This document shows positions 36,770 through 48,882 of a stretch of 64,000 bases of DNA, one piece after another. This DNA comes from Hoplostethus atlanticus (taxonomy: Eukaryota > Chordata > Actinopteri > Trachichthyiformes > Trachichthyidae), in assembly GCA_034670405.1 (NCBI GenBank), contig JAXDDX010000016.1, positions 2,584,001-2,648,000 of the forward strand. The letters run 5' to 3'. The notes under the pieces are model-generated. The model had not been told where the DNA came from. It did no database searches and saw only the letters and a program-made list of their open reading frames with translations. A program made the position numbers and the translations under genes. Position 1 is the first letter of the stretch. Every line of letters starts with the position of its first letter.

Positions 36770-37889
36770 GCACATACACGTGCACACAATTGCTTTGATA
36801 CCATGCACCTGTTTTGACTCAATTGAGGACAGGTAACCACCCAGCGCACATTTGATGTAAGAGAAAGCCAGAAGACGGACACGCATCCTCCTCACATTGC
36901 AGTCCACACCTTATTCTAAACACAGTGCCTGCTAGAATCTCAATATCCAACAGATTCTGTAAGTATTTATTTACTTGTATATATATTTTTTTGTGTGATA
37001 GGCTTCAAGAGAGCTCTTACCTTTTTTCCTTTTCAGTCTTGAAGATTTGTTTTTGATCCTTCAAGGTATATACCTAGACACACCATATATATTTTATGTG
37101 TTTCAATGTATAATTCCTGATGAATGAAGGCTAACTCTCAGCCACTAGAGATATAATGCTCTGTATCACCAACAAATAACCATTACAATGTCAAGTGACT
37201 ATACATTGAGACTTGTTAGTTATCTAATGTATTGTGTATCCGCTACATTTCTTTGGAACTAGCATCGTTGATATTACAATAGTAGGGTTGTAGTATTTGT
37301 TGGGCACATTCAAATGAGAAGTCAAATCAGTGCAAGGAAAACAAGGTGAATGCAAACTATACAAACATGCAAATGTTTCTTTATGAAGGAAGTATGAAAA
37401 GAATGGATGTTTATGCAGAGACAATGAGAGAGGAAGATAAACTAAAATAAAGTGTTATTCCACAGTACCTACTGTAGATTACAGAGACTGTTTTTCTCAA
37501 CCTGTTATCCTCCAACCCCCAAGGAGCCTTCCCAAAGGATGGGTATCAAAGTGGGTAGCTAGGGAAGTCTGAACAAAACGTCTCATGGGAGGAAGAATGT
37601 CAGAAAACTGTAGTTACATAGACCTGGCTCGCATGGAGACAGGAGCCATAACAACCAGAGCCTTAATAACAAAATCCCAACATCCTACAGATCAGCCCAA
37701 GTTAAATGTTTTGGTCATAGTAAAAACCAATCAAACATAAAAAAAATCCTACATCAACTGCATGACATAGAATATAGTATAATAAGGTGCACAGAATGTA
37801 AAATAGTGGTTTGTCAAAATGATTTGTGTTGTGTGTTCTCATTGATACGCTCTTAAAATAAGATCTAATCATGTTTACATCTTCAACAG
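35892..37889. other. Intergenic DNA between riiad1 and the mesothelin-like gene
   Basis: After the riiad1 3' end the stretch is AT-rich, with a (CT)n microsatellite at 36722-36766. A 29-base segment at 37037-37065 has an acceptor-like TTTTCAG and a donor-like AAG|GTATAT, so it could be a noncoding 5' exon of the next gene, but there is no independent support. No coding similarity is seen. Confidence 0.4.
36722..36766. repeat. (CT)n microsatellite, intergenic
   Basis: About 22 uninterrupted CT units lie in AT-rich intergenic DNA. Confidence 0.95.
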
Positions 37890-37909
37890 ACAGGGCGGGC
37901 CTTTTCACC

Positions 37910-40324
37910 ATGGCTCCTAAAGGGGGGACAATTGTTGTCCTACTCTTCATCGTCTATGCATCCTTAGGTAAGCAGCAACACCACCAGAAACTTTATTTCC
38001 TCCTGTAACTTGACAAGTTGAGGATGGTGAATCATTGAACCCAAATAAAAAACCTGAATACCTATGCTGGTGTATGTATGCGTGTGCATGTTTGTGCATG
38101 TGTTTATGTGTTCGTGTGTGCATGTGTTTTTATTGTTGTTATATGTGTCAGCTAAGCCCTCACATATGACGCCTGGAAGTAAACCTGCCCTCCCAACCAC
38201 ATCACCTCACCACAAGAACGTGGTCACAAAACTGGTAAGTGACTTTCCAGTCACTTTGTTAGAGAGGCAGATTATGTAACATGCAAGACAAAGAACTAGC
38301 ATTTTCATTTCAGCATTTTTATAAACTTGCATTTGATAGTTATTATTATACATTTTACATATTGTTGTGTTTGATTTGCTTTTATTTTGTATTGGATATA
38401 TTACTTTGATTTTAAACTTTCAAAGCCCTCTTTAAATCTGTAAATCTAAATTGTACTGTACAATGTACTATTTGAAGTATCTAAATTGTAAATAAGTTTC
38501 ACTATTACTATTTGAAATGTATTATTATTATCACTATTATTATTCCTTTTGTTTTCCTGTTGTATTGTAGCAATACATTATCATTAATGTCCAGTCAAAA
38601 GAACAGTATTTAGTATTGCCTCCACTGGTGCTCTTTGGGAAGGCACAAGGCACTCATGTGGGCTGTTGAGTTAAAATCCTGAAGAAGGCTTTGGTAATAA
38701 TGCGTACGTTGCAGTAAGGATTTTTATGCGTTGGACTTTATTTTTTATACCATTAATGTGCCCTTCCAGCAATCATGATTTCACGGCGGGTTTTTTTCAA
38801 AACCAGCTTTATGTCAGTAGCTGCAGCTACCAGTTGGCCATTAAGATTGGGCCCCATACCTTCAATATCAAACTACAATTGCAGAAGTTGCTTTCCATGA
38901 TGCCTAAGTAGAGGGTATTTTTCAGATTGAATGTAAAAGTGATTGGGTTAACCTAACCAGGCAGAGATACACTGAACAATCAGACATATGTCATGTTGTT
39001 TCTGAAAGGATGCTGATACTGCTTTGTTGTCTCTCCACAGATGAGGCAATGCCAGAAAATGGGTGAGAAAGAAAACTCTTCATGTATTTTTTTATGAATA
39101 GTGTGTGTGCGTGCGTGCATGTGTGTGTGTGTTTGACAAATACTAATCCCAATCCTGATGTGTTTTAACTGTATAAACTATGGAGGGTTGTTATGTTACA
39201 GGACACCAGGTGCCCAAGGCGATGAAAAATTACTATGACGACAGGTAATTGAGAGATGCATTGTTAAACATCTTATTCTTAAGATACGGGACAACCAACA
39301 TCCCACTGGTTGTTTAGCAGTGGCTAGTTTCTCACTCACTCAAAGTATGCAAACGTCTTTGCCGGTACATTTAGGAGAGATTTGTTTGTCTTAAATCTAG
39401 GTTTGAGACTTGTAAAGAAGTAGGCTTATGATGGTGGGAGGGTTGCTGGTTTAAATCCCTAGACCGGATGGGAAAATGTGGGTCGGGAACAACCATTGTT
39501 GAAGTTTCCTTGAGCAAGGCATTTGGCCCCCACTGCTTCAGTGGAGCTGCTCAGTGGCCAACAGTAGACTGCGGTTTTACTGGGCAGCTTCCAGGTGGGA
39601 ATGTGTGGAACTGTATGAACGTGAGGCAGGGTGCTCAGTCAACTTTCCCTGGGTGAATAAAGGATATCCATACAGTGGGATCCAAAGTATGAGTCCACTA
39701 CCAAGAGTTCTTTTGTTTCATCATTCATCAAAAACAAATTAATCATATTTTTCAACAAGATTACATCATTTTTACATTAATTAATAATGAAAAATATTTG
39801 TCAACGGAAGTCCTTTTTCCAAGTTAAAGCAATAGCAGTAGTGACAATAACACAGGACCATATTCATTTATTCAATATCTGATATTAAAGTGTTAAAAGA
39901 CCAAAATAAGTCACACTGTGTGTTAAGACCATACATGTGTTAATATATGAATGAAATCTATGGTGTGACAACAATTTGAGAAAACAAATGGTGTGCAAAC
40001 AAGATATTTAGATACATTTCAATTTCATATGAGCATTTCTCATTTGCAACACAGGTAGTGGACCTTCTGACTACATTTGTTCCCTAACCCCTAACTCCTA
40101 ACCTTTTACCCACACCTAAACCTAATCCTAATTCTAACCTTAAATTTAACCCTAAAGAAGAAGGAGAAGTGAGGACCGGCAAAACGTCCTCCCCTATCTC
40201 TCCATGTGTTACAAATCATTCCATCCACTATTCATCTATACCTTTCTTCACCTCTCTCTCTGCATCCCTTTCAGTTAATCTCTCTCTACACCCATCTCTC
40301 TGTCCATCTTTCTTGTAATTCTGT

Positions 40325-40384
<60 letters not shown>

Positions 40385-41461
40385 TCATCTCTCTACCTCT
40401 ATCTCCAATCTCGCTCTCCAGCTGTAACCATATTTCGCTATCTCTCTCCCTGTCTCTCTATTCTTCTCTCTAATCCTCTCGATCTCTCTCTCTCCATCCA
40501 TCTCTATCCAATCTTCATCCATCTTCTTTCCCATTCCTTTCTTTCCATCTCTTTCTCTCTCTCTCCTCATGGCTCTGTCGTATCTGCTAATCGTTCATTA
40601 AATCATCTGTCATAGTCCACTTTCGACCCCACTTTATAAATAAAAAAAGTAAATTAAAAAGGTAACGTCTTACACCTCCACTCACCAGTTATCTTACCCA
40701 CTGTCTTTCCTCTCTCTCAGTGGCTCACCAGTGGGGGACAGAATGGCCATGGAGAATGACACCCGACTCGCCACAATTTTCACTGTCCTGTCATTGCTCC
40801 CTCCCGTGGACACCAGCAAGGACTCAGTTAGCCAACGCCCCTGTCCTCCTTTCAAGCCAGACAAAATGGTGTGAACACATACGTATTCATACTCACAACA
40901 TTAACAAGATTCATTCACATAAAAACAAATTGATGTTTCATACAACTATTCCATGTTGTTTATTTTGTACTCTTGATAACCAGAAGTCAGTTATTGATGG
41001 TTTGGAACATTAAAAAAAAGTTAATTAAAGTTATATTGCTATGTTTACCAGCACACACTGGATCTCTCTTTTCTCTCTCTGTCTTTCTCTCTTTTTAGGA
41101 TGTGGCAAACAAGATGTGGAATTGCACCAATCTTTCATCCCTGATAAAGCTGATGAGGAACTTCTCCGTCAGTGCTCCCCACCAATCCCAAGATTTTATG
41201 TATACCGTTCATTCATGCTGTTCTCTGACAATCTAATGATATCTGCCCTTCTAACTCCTCCAGGAGGCATCTGCATGTTATATGCGGGCATTTGTGGCCC
41301 CTCTCTCCTGGGAGACTTTGACCATGATGCGTGGAGACAGAATGGACCCAGAGGACTATGACGGCATGGTGTGGGCTGCCAAACCTCTCCTGCAGAATAT
41401 TCCTTCTACAAAAATGAACTTGCCTCCCATGATAGAGCACCCCCACATGGCAATAATGTGA

Positions 41462-41512
<51 letters not shown>

Positions 41513-43598
41513 ACATGTGATGCTATATGCAATGCAGTAATGTGTGGTTTTATGTGTAATGCTATGTATTTCCTCCACCACTACATCTTTAGACATCTTT
41601 TCTTTGTGTAAAATTGTTGCTGGTTCCAGGATGAAGATGCTGAAGGAGGTGTTTGGTTCCTTGTCTGAGGAGCAGAGGGTTCAGGTCAAAGAGTGGGTAA
41701 AAGAGCAGGTCAGCCAGAGATGTACTAGGAACTGTACTAGGAAGCCCACATCCCATTCCGAGTCAGTAGCAGGTTGGAAACCATCCACGTCAAGCCTAAC
41801 AAGTCAGAAACCGCCTGAGTCAAGACCAATAAGTAAGAAACCATCTGAGTCAAGACCAATAAGTAAGAAACCATCTGAGTCAAGACCAACAAGTCAGAAA
41901 CCGTCCGAGTCAAAACCAACAAGTCAGAAACCGTCCGAGTCAAGACCAACAAGTCAGAAACCGTCCGAGTTAAGACCAACAAGTCAGAGACCGTCCGAGT
42001 CAAAACCAACAAGTCAGAAACCGTCCGAGTCAAAACCAACAAGTCAGAAACCGTCCGAGTCAAGACCAACAAGTCAGAAACCGTCCGAGTCAAGACCAAC
42101 AAGTCAGAAACCGTCCGAGTCAAAACCAACAAGGGGTGGAGAAGAACATGGTAAGGACAGCGAAGATCATTCATCAAGTAAGGAAAAAAAAGATAAAGGG
42201 AGGAAGAGGAAGAAAGAGGGCAACAGTAAGTCACTTCAGTACAGCGGAGGGTTGCGTGTGTCAGTGACACACCACACCTCACATCTGTATCTGAGGCTGG
42301 CTCACATACCGCCATGCTGCAGTATGCATGTTTATTTCAGTGTATGGCTATACAACGTCTGTGGAGCAGCCGTAATAAGGTATGTGAGGTATTGTGTTTG
42401 TTGTGTGTGACAACCTCCACTTGTTCTGTAGTTGTGACTAAATGCTGCCCACCCAAATTGATGTGGCTGAAAGTGGAAGCGTTGAAGGTGATGGGGCCCT
42501 ACCTCTCCCTCTTGCACTTGGACGATGTCAATTCTTCTCCCAAAAACGAGGTGGGCTTGAGTGTGCATGTGTGATTAATTGCTGCGTGATGTTGAGAGAG
42601 AGGTGCAAGGTGAGATGAATAGCCAATGTAGATAGAGAGAGTTAACCACTGTTGATTTGTATCTTTCACTCTCCTTCTTCTAGATGTGTCAGTTCTTCAA
42701 CTCACCCCAGTTCAAACCCTCCTTCAGTGGGGTGTCTGGGATGAAGCCTCTCCTGGCCAGGACGATTCTCCAAAAGGTCCAAGAGTGCTCCAGCGACAAG
42801 AAGGAGTTCACACGGCATGTGGACAGGTGTGTTTTCATACACAAGTGTGTGTGCGTGTTTGAGTGCAGGCGCATGTGTTTGTTTACAAAATTGTGTGGCT
42901 CAGTGGATGAGAACATCACAGGGAAGGGATCTAGATTTACCTATTTTCAAAACAACTTTTTGTTTTGATTTGCATTCATTTGAGTATGTAAAATACAGCT
43001 CTTACTTCCTGACAGTACAGAAGTGGACAGGCGAACATCCCATCTTTTGTCTTTTGTCCTGGATATCACATCTCTGTACACCTCAGACAATCATACAGTG
43101 TATCGGTTGTTGAGTGGTGTTTGTGTTTTGTGTGATGGAGATATCTTAGCATTGTTCTGTGTTAACCACAACAATACACCCCCTCGCTAAAAAAGACTGT
43201 TGGAATTTGAGGGTTTAACTATAACATATACTGGTACACTGTAAATCACATGTCTGTTTAAAGTCTTGTAACACTAAGGTTTTGCTGTTTTGAGTCAAAG
43301 ATCACAGCAGTGCAATGAAACGATGCACAATGCACGTGACTGTAACTAGGCAGCTGATCCCATATCGATCCACTTTGTAGATTGTTGTTACAGTAACCAC
43401 TACATTTTTACCTTGACCCTCCTCAGGCTTGGCATGCTGGCCTGTTTCTATTATGATCCTCCGGCAATGAACACCACCCTCAGCAGGCACCTCCTCTCTC
43501 AGCTCAGGGACTGCAACAACTCCAGAATCAAAAGGGTATCACTCTCTTTATTAGTTTCTCTCTCACCTCGGGCCACACAGTCAGGACACTCATGAACC

Positions 43599-43645
<47 letters not shown>

Positions 43646-46163
43646 AGTTGAAGAAGCGCTTGGTCAGGACTTTGATGTCATCATCCACAGACGCTGCTAG
43701 TCCTGCGTTGCTACACGATCTGGGCACTGATGTGACCGTGCTCTCTCCCAACCAGCTGTCCAAATTCCCTGTCTCTGCTCTCAAAGAGGCTCTCACAACC
43801 CTGGGATTCAAAGTCAGATGGAGGCTGAACCAGGCCAAGCGACTGGCTAAGAAGCTACTGAGGGGAAAGAAGGTGAGAGTGCCTCTCCACCAAAACTCTG
43901 GTGGCTTGTTTTCTCAGATGTGCTCTCCTACTGATATTATAGTTATCTCTATCTGCTATCTATCTCTATCTTCCTGCCAGGCGCTGTCAGGGAAGGAACT
44001 GATGTCCCTGGGCTCAGTTGTGCGGGGCCTGCCAACCTCCCTGTTCAAGACAGTAAAAGCCCAGGAGGTTCTGGGTAAAGAGGGTCTGCAGGATATTACT
44101 AGTCAGATGAGCAAGGGGCAGAAGAAGGCTTTGCTGGTAGGGGTGAGTAAGGAAGATGAGGAAGGAGGAGGAAACGGAGGGTAACCTTTTTATTTATTTA
44201 TTACGATAAATTCCCAAATCATTATTGTAAATGATTTTGATTCTAACTATTTGGAGTAAATTGAGGGAGTGCCAGATTATAATAGAAATCCAGAGGTAAT
44301 GACAAATAAATTGTATCTGTGGAAAATCAGTTTGTGCAAGGTGATTTTCTGACCAAATGTGTTTATATACACTCTGAACATCATCTTACAAGAATGAAAT
44401 GTTTCTCTGTAGCTGCACAAAGGTGTGACGGTCTCAGAGCTGGTGCAGAAAGTGCCTGGCCCCTTGCTCTCCAGCCTGTCCCTGGGCACCCTGGTCAAAG
44501 CAAACCTATCTTCTCTGGACCAAATAGAGGGCAAGCACTGGAGCAGGGAACAGGTAATCTGCATTTTGTTTTCTACAGCCAACAGCTCTTACAGTATGTA
44601 TTTATACTTTTTAAAGTATAAATATAAAATATGAAGTATGAAGTGTACAGACTTAATGTGTAGTGCCAACGTGATTCTCTCCTTGTCATCTTTTCCTTAG
44701 TCCGCTTTCCTGGTCAGAAAGATTATAAGGGGAAAGATCAGGCCTGATGACATTAGGTAGGAGATACGTGCTTATTATGACGTTACTGAAATACCTGATC
44801 TTTTCAAATGAGCACCTGTTCAACTGTTCTGCAGCAAAACACACATGGGTTCTGTCATTGCTTCACGTTCACATTGATAATGTCATTGACCGAGACAGGA
44901 AGCTGGGTGCAGCCGTTCAGGGCATCACCTGCAAGATGATTAACAGAGTTGCTGACAACGATACCAAGCGAATGGCCCAGGCCATAACAGAGACTGCACG
45001 ATGGCTCTCTAAAGCACAGGTACGCACACACACATACACACACACACGCACTTAATTCTAAATGAATCTTAACATATGCCTGTACATGCTTGACATATAT
45101 ATAACACATGCTTTCTCAGGTGGGCTGCGCTGCCCGAAAGCTTTTTACAAATTTAGAGAAAGAGCGACCAGGCTATTTCCAAACCATCACAAAGGAGGAG
45201 TTGGATGGGATCCCCACACTCTTCCTGATTCACCTGCCGTAAGCTCTCTGTCTTTCTCTCTCTTTTACTCATTTCCACTCTCTCACATGTATACAAATTA
45301 AATTGCAAAACATAATAGTTCTCTGTTGCTTTTCCTTGTCCCCTCTCTCCCAGGCCTATGAAAGCGAAGGACTTACCTTACTCTGTCTGCCCTGCTTTCC
45401 TTGACAAGATGAAAGAGGCTAACCTCAGCTCATTACCTCTTGGTGCCCCGTCCCGCCCTGCACTCACCCAGAGAGCTCTGCTGTGCCTGGCCAATGTACA
45501 TGCAAGGATACATACCTCTTGAATCACTTCCATTTTGATACGTGCATATATATTTTTAACATATATATAACATATATATGTAATTCCAGGGAACAAACAT
45601 ATCTAGTCTGTCCAGCGAGGAGGTGTCAAGGCTTGGGCCGCTCTTGTGTGAGCTACCCCCTTCCCAACTGCGCCTCATGGCCCCTGAGGCCCTCAACTCC
45701 AGCCTCCAGGCCATGGCCTCATGCCCCCAAATACCTCCACGCCACAAGGTGGCACTATTTCGGCTCCTCATGAAGACTTATGGGTAGGACAGGCTTCTCT
45801 GGAGATTGGAGATATTGGAGAGAGAGAACAGAGAGACTGATCCATTTTTCACATTCTGCAGGGATCCATCTGATTGGTCAGCTGAGACTATGGAATCCAT
45901 GGGTCCTCTCCTCCTACTGAATGACATGACCATACATGCTCTGCGCTATAAGGTGTGTATATGTCCAAGCTATAGTCTTCTCTCTCATATGAATTCATCA
46001 TGCCTGTGGACAATGATGGTGAAAGTGTTAATAAATGAGTCATGGTCATTCTGTTCTTCTTTGTGTTTGTTGTTCCCAACCTAAATAATGCACATATATA
46101 GGCTGTTCTTGGTGTCCTTATGTTGTAGTGTTTGCTTTTCCATGTGCCTTTTCATAAATATAT

Positions 46164-46194
<31 letters not shown>

Positions 46195-46560
46195 CACCAC
46201 TCACTGGGCCATGGAACAGAAATTAATTCATGACCTTGACCGTGAAGACTCAGGGGCTACTGGGCACTTTGGATGAAGCAGTCCTCTGGGTGCCATGTTT
46301 TATGCATGTATTTCCATGTTATCTTTGTCTTTGTCTCTTAGTCCTGGCTGAAGGAGGTTCTCTCTGATCTGAAAGACACCCTGTCCCAAGCCTCCGTCTC
46401 GCCTCCAGATCTCTCCGCCCTGAGAAAGAAACTCTTCTTTCTCTCCATCAGGTCCCTTGGTGTACGTAGAAAGAGAGAAGGTGAGGAAGAGACATCTTGT
46501 GTGTGCAGTGACGTTATTGCTTGTGGTTAGTGATACAGCATAGTCACATTTGGTGATACA

Positions 46561-46606
<46 letters not shown>

Positions 46607-48882
46607 CTTCTGTCTCTCAGTCGATAGTATTGAGGATAAGGTCCCCACGGTGGAGTTGATTGAAGAACTGAGTGAGAACAACGTCTACTGGACCCCTGCA
46701 CACATGGAGAAGATGACAGTGGAGACCTTCATTGCTACAGTAGAAACTCTAGGGTCCATTCCTGACTACAGCACAGACCAGCTGGCCGTGCTTGAAAGAA
46801 AAGCCACTGAGGTACAGCGTAAGCAGTAGTTATATTATCATGGCTCTCACATTGGGCTGTAGGCTAAAGGGTGAGGTTATTCTGGTATATGCATGTGATA
46901 TAAATGCTAGGCTCAGCATGTTTCTCATATTTCTATGATAATGTACAATTCTATGATATGATAACATAGAATTATATATCCAGCAGAGCCTCTCTAGTCA
47001 AGTGGAAACGCGTCTGAACTCGTACTGTCTCATGACATTAGTGTAACTGCGTGTCTAAACTGAAGAAATTTCTAAATGTGCTCATGTAATGAAATATTTT
47101 GGCTTCCTTGTCTTCTGTGTTCATCTCATTCTCATTTGATTAACCCAATCACTCCTGAGGTTTGGTTTGTGCTCATGTGTGTTTCTGCAGGCCTGGGGTC
47201 CAGTCACACATACGAATGAAAGCCTGGTCATCCAGCTGGGTTGTGTTTCCCAGGGCTTCTCTGACACAGACCTGGAGATGCTTCCCATCTCCCTGGACAC
47301 TCTGGAGGCAATTGCCCACTGTGGCTGGAATGAGTCACAGGTAAAATATACAGACAGACAGACAGACAGATCGCTAACTATGAGGATGATTACGATCATA
47401 TGGTCATAATGAAGATGATGACTGGTTTTAACAGGTGAAGGCGGTGTGGAAGGGTTTTGCTAAGCACAGCAATCTGACGGCAGGAGAACTGGGAGCTGTG
47501 GAGATAGTAGCACTGAACCAGTTCATCTGTGGCCTCAGCTCTGACGACATCGGACAACTCAACATGGATGCCTTCAAGTTAGTGTGCCATGCAGAACTCA
47601 CTTGTGATTGTTATGTGTGTGTGTCAGAGAGAGAGACTGATCCATTTTAGAGACTAGGTGTATGTCTTGTTTTTGTCATCATGTGTGTGTATTTCACAGG
47701 GAGGCTGTGGACTCAATGGATGATGTCCAGTGTTCCCCGGTGGTGACAGAGCAGTTGAAGGGGCTTGCTGTGGCTGCATTTGGACAGCCCAGCACCTGGA
47801 CGGAGGCAGAGGTCTCCACCTTAGGCAACATCATAGGTTAGATAAATGCTTCTGTGTGACACTCCTCCCATGTCTGCAGGGAAACTAATACAGTTTGTCA
47901 TTACAGCACTGTCCATCAACCATGTAAAACCTAATCCCTTTCCAGTTCCAGCTCTCGTTCTGTGTATGATAAAATACTGATCAGTTCTTTCTGTCTCCCT
48001 CAGCGGGTCTGAATAAAGCTGAGCTTGGTTCTCTGGATCCATCGGTCTTTTCATTTCTCAGCCAGACCAGCATACCACTCATACCTGCAGACAACTTTGC
48101 TGTGAGTAACCTTTCTGTCTCTTTCTGGCTGCTCTCCTTCCCTCTCTCTGTGAACTGCGAGCATTTAGGCCACCGAATGCCTCGTGACTTCTGTGCCACT
48201 CTTTATTCTCACCAGGCCCTCTCAGTCAGCCAGCTGGGGGCTCTTGGTCCTGACAATGCTGCCATGGTAACCAGTGCCCAGCGAGCAGCGCTGGGAGAAG
48301 CAGAACTGGCTGCCCTTGACGGAGCTCAGATCGGGTCTCGTACTGAGCCACAGAAGGCCCCAGAGTCAGGTAGAGACCCAGTGCCTATTTGCATTGTACA
48401 TATTGCCGTTTTATTTATATCTTATAACATTGTTTATATATACTTATATTCATAAATATGTATTTAATTATATTTACATACACAGTGCATCATTTCATAT
48501 TGAGTAATCCATATTTAAGCAATTAAGACTGTTAGTATCATCTATAAGTAATCCATACTTGTTCCTATACTTCCCACTCTTACAGTATGCCTGTGTTGAA
48601 ATTGGCAGCATTTTTATGTAACCCCACTATTTTATTGCTTTGTTTTATTGCCTGTTTTATATTGTATGTTTGTGCTGATATTGTTTTCCCTGCTGAATCC
48701 TACTAGTTTTGCAGCCTAATTTTACAGACCTCATTGTAAAAGGTTCTTACTCTCGAATTCTCAGTTCAGTCTTCCTATCACTCTCGCTCTCTCCTGCAGG
48801 AGCACCGTCCCTGAGCATTGAGGGAATAGCAGCCTTTATGAAGCCCTTCCTCTTTCTCCTTCTGGGGTTCCTGCTGTTGTGA
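37910..48882 (+). CDS. msln: Mesothelin-family GPI-anchored surface protein
   Basis: Coding exons: 37910-37967, 38152-38234, 39041-39062, 39202-39244, 40721-40868, 41099-41167, 41264-41457, 41630-42225, 42432-42550, 42684-42826, 43427-43535, 43648-43872, 43981-44142, 44413-44553, 44701-44756, 44899-45019, 45120-45238, 45354-45495, 45590-45783, 45862-45952, 46342-46480, 46621-46811, 47191-47340, 47435-47577, 47700-47836, 48004-48101, 48216-48369, 48800-48882; 1309 codons, phases consistent. Features: signal peptide (IVVLLFIVYA); a Ser/Pro/Thr repeat region (residues about 257-374); many Leu-rich alpha-helical repeats typical of the mesothelin/stereocilin/otoancorin superfamily; RRKR at 987-990 followed by EVDSIEDKV, placed like the furin site before EVEK in human mesothelin; a hydrophobic Leu-rich C terminus fitting a GPI signal. 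Mammalian mesothelin is cleaved into a shed N part and an anchored C part that binds MUC16 (family knowledge). The donor at 41168 (GTCAGT) was chosen to keep the frame. Stereocilin-like or otoancorin-like naming is possible. Confidence 0.75.
39425..39665 (+). repeat. tRNA-derived SINE, truncated
   Basis: GGGTTGCTGGTTTAAATCCC is a B-box-like start, followed by TTCCTTGAGCAAGGCATTTG, a widespread teleost SINE body motif. The 5' A-box part is absent or decayed. It lies in the mesothelin-like intron 39245-40720. Confidence 0.7.
40070..40160. repeat. Degenerate telomere-like CCTAA tract
   Basis: Variants of CCTAAC/CCTAAA occur head to tail from about 40083 to 40155. They are followed by GAAGAAGGAGAAGTGAGGAC. 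The units are imperfect, so this is an old interstitial tract or a simple repeat inside an intron, not a chromosome end. Confidence 0.7.
40328..40380. repeat. (CT)n microsatellite in a pyrimidine-rich block
   Basis: About 26 uninterrupted CT units sit inside a 350-base pyrimidine-rich block (40240-40570), in the intron before exon 40721-40868 of the mesothelin-like gene. Confidence 0.95.
41465..41511. repeat. (GT)n microsatellite directly after a splice donor
   Basis: The GT run starts 8 bases after the exon ending at 41457 (donor GTGAGT). The intron is only 172 bases, so the repeat forms more than a quarter of it. Confidence 0.95.
41781..42132 (+). repeat. 30-bp coding minisatellite in the mesothelin-like gene
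   Basis: Eleven complete and one partial copy of a 30-base unit, without any indel, encode the decapeptide PSESRPTSQK with variants (R or K at position 5, I or T at 6, S/K and Q/K at 8-9). Copies 2-4 are the most diverged and copies 5-11 nearly identical, as expected for recent expansion in the 3' part. The array lies inside exon 41630-42225 and keeps the frame. It codes for a hydrophilic, probably disordered and O-glycosylatable linker, followed by a very basic KEKKDKGRKRKKEG stretch. Confidence 0.97.
43600..43646. repeat. (CTGT)n(CT)n repeat forming a 3' splice site tract
   Basis: About seven CTGT units then CT units run directly into the TCTAG acceptor of exon 43648-43872. The same arrangement recurs at 46560-46620 in this gene and at about 16090-16123 in atp8b2. 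Confidence 0.95.
46560..46607. repeat. (CTGT)n(CT)n repeat before a mesothelin-like exon
   Basis: Eight CTGT units and a CT run end 13 bases before exon 46621-46811, the first exon after the furin-type site. The repeat is the pyrimidine tract of that acceptor. Confidence 0.95.

Noticed and set aside
37037-37065. 29-base mini-exon of the mesothelin-like gene
   Set aside because: Both flanks look like splice sites, but there is no coding content and no upstream exon to support it.
40083-40155. Telomere repeats marking a chromosome end
   Set aside because: The CCTAA units are short, degenerate and inside an intron with exons on both sides.
41099-41260. Reading the exon through to a stop after DVANKMWNCTN, suggesting a pseudogene
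   Set aside because: A donor GTCAGT at 41168 joins in phase to 41264, giving the family-like NFSEASACYMRAFVAPLSW, and the full model length is a multiple of three.
41781-42132. Regular direct repeats that could look like a CRISPR array
   Set aside because: The units are contiguous with no spacers, are translated in frame within an exon, and the genome is a vertebrate.
41737-42315. Long open frame on the minus strand across the 30-bp repeats
   Set aside because: It is the antisense reading of the in-frame minisatellite, which has no stops in several frames because the unit is a multiple of three. No start context, splice sites or family similarity.
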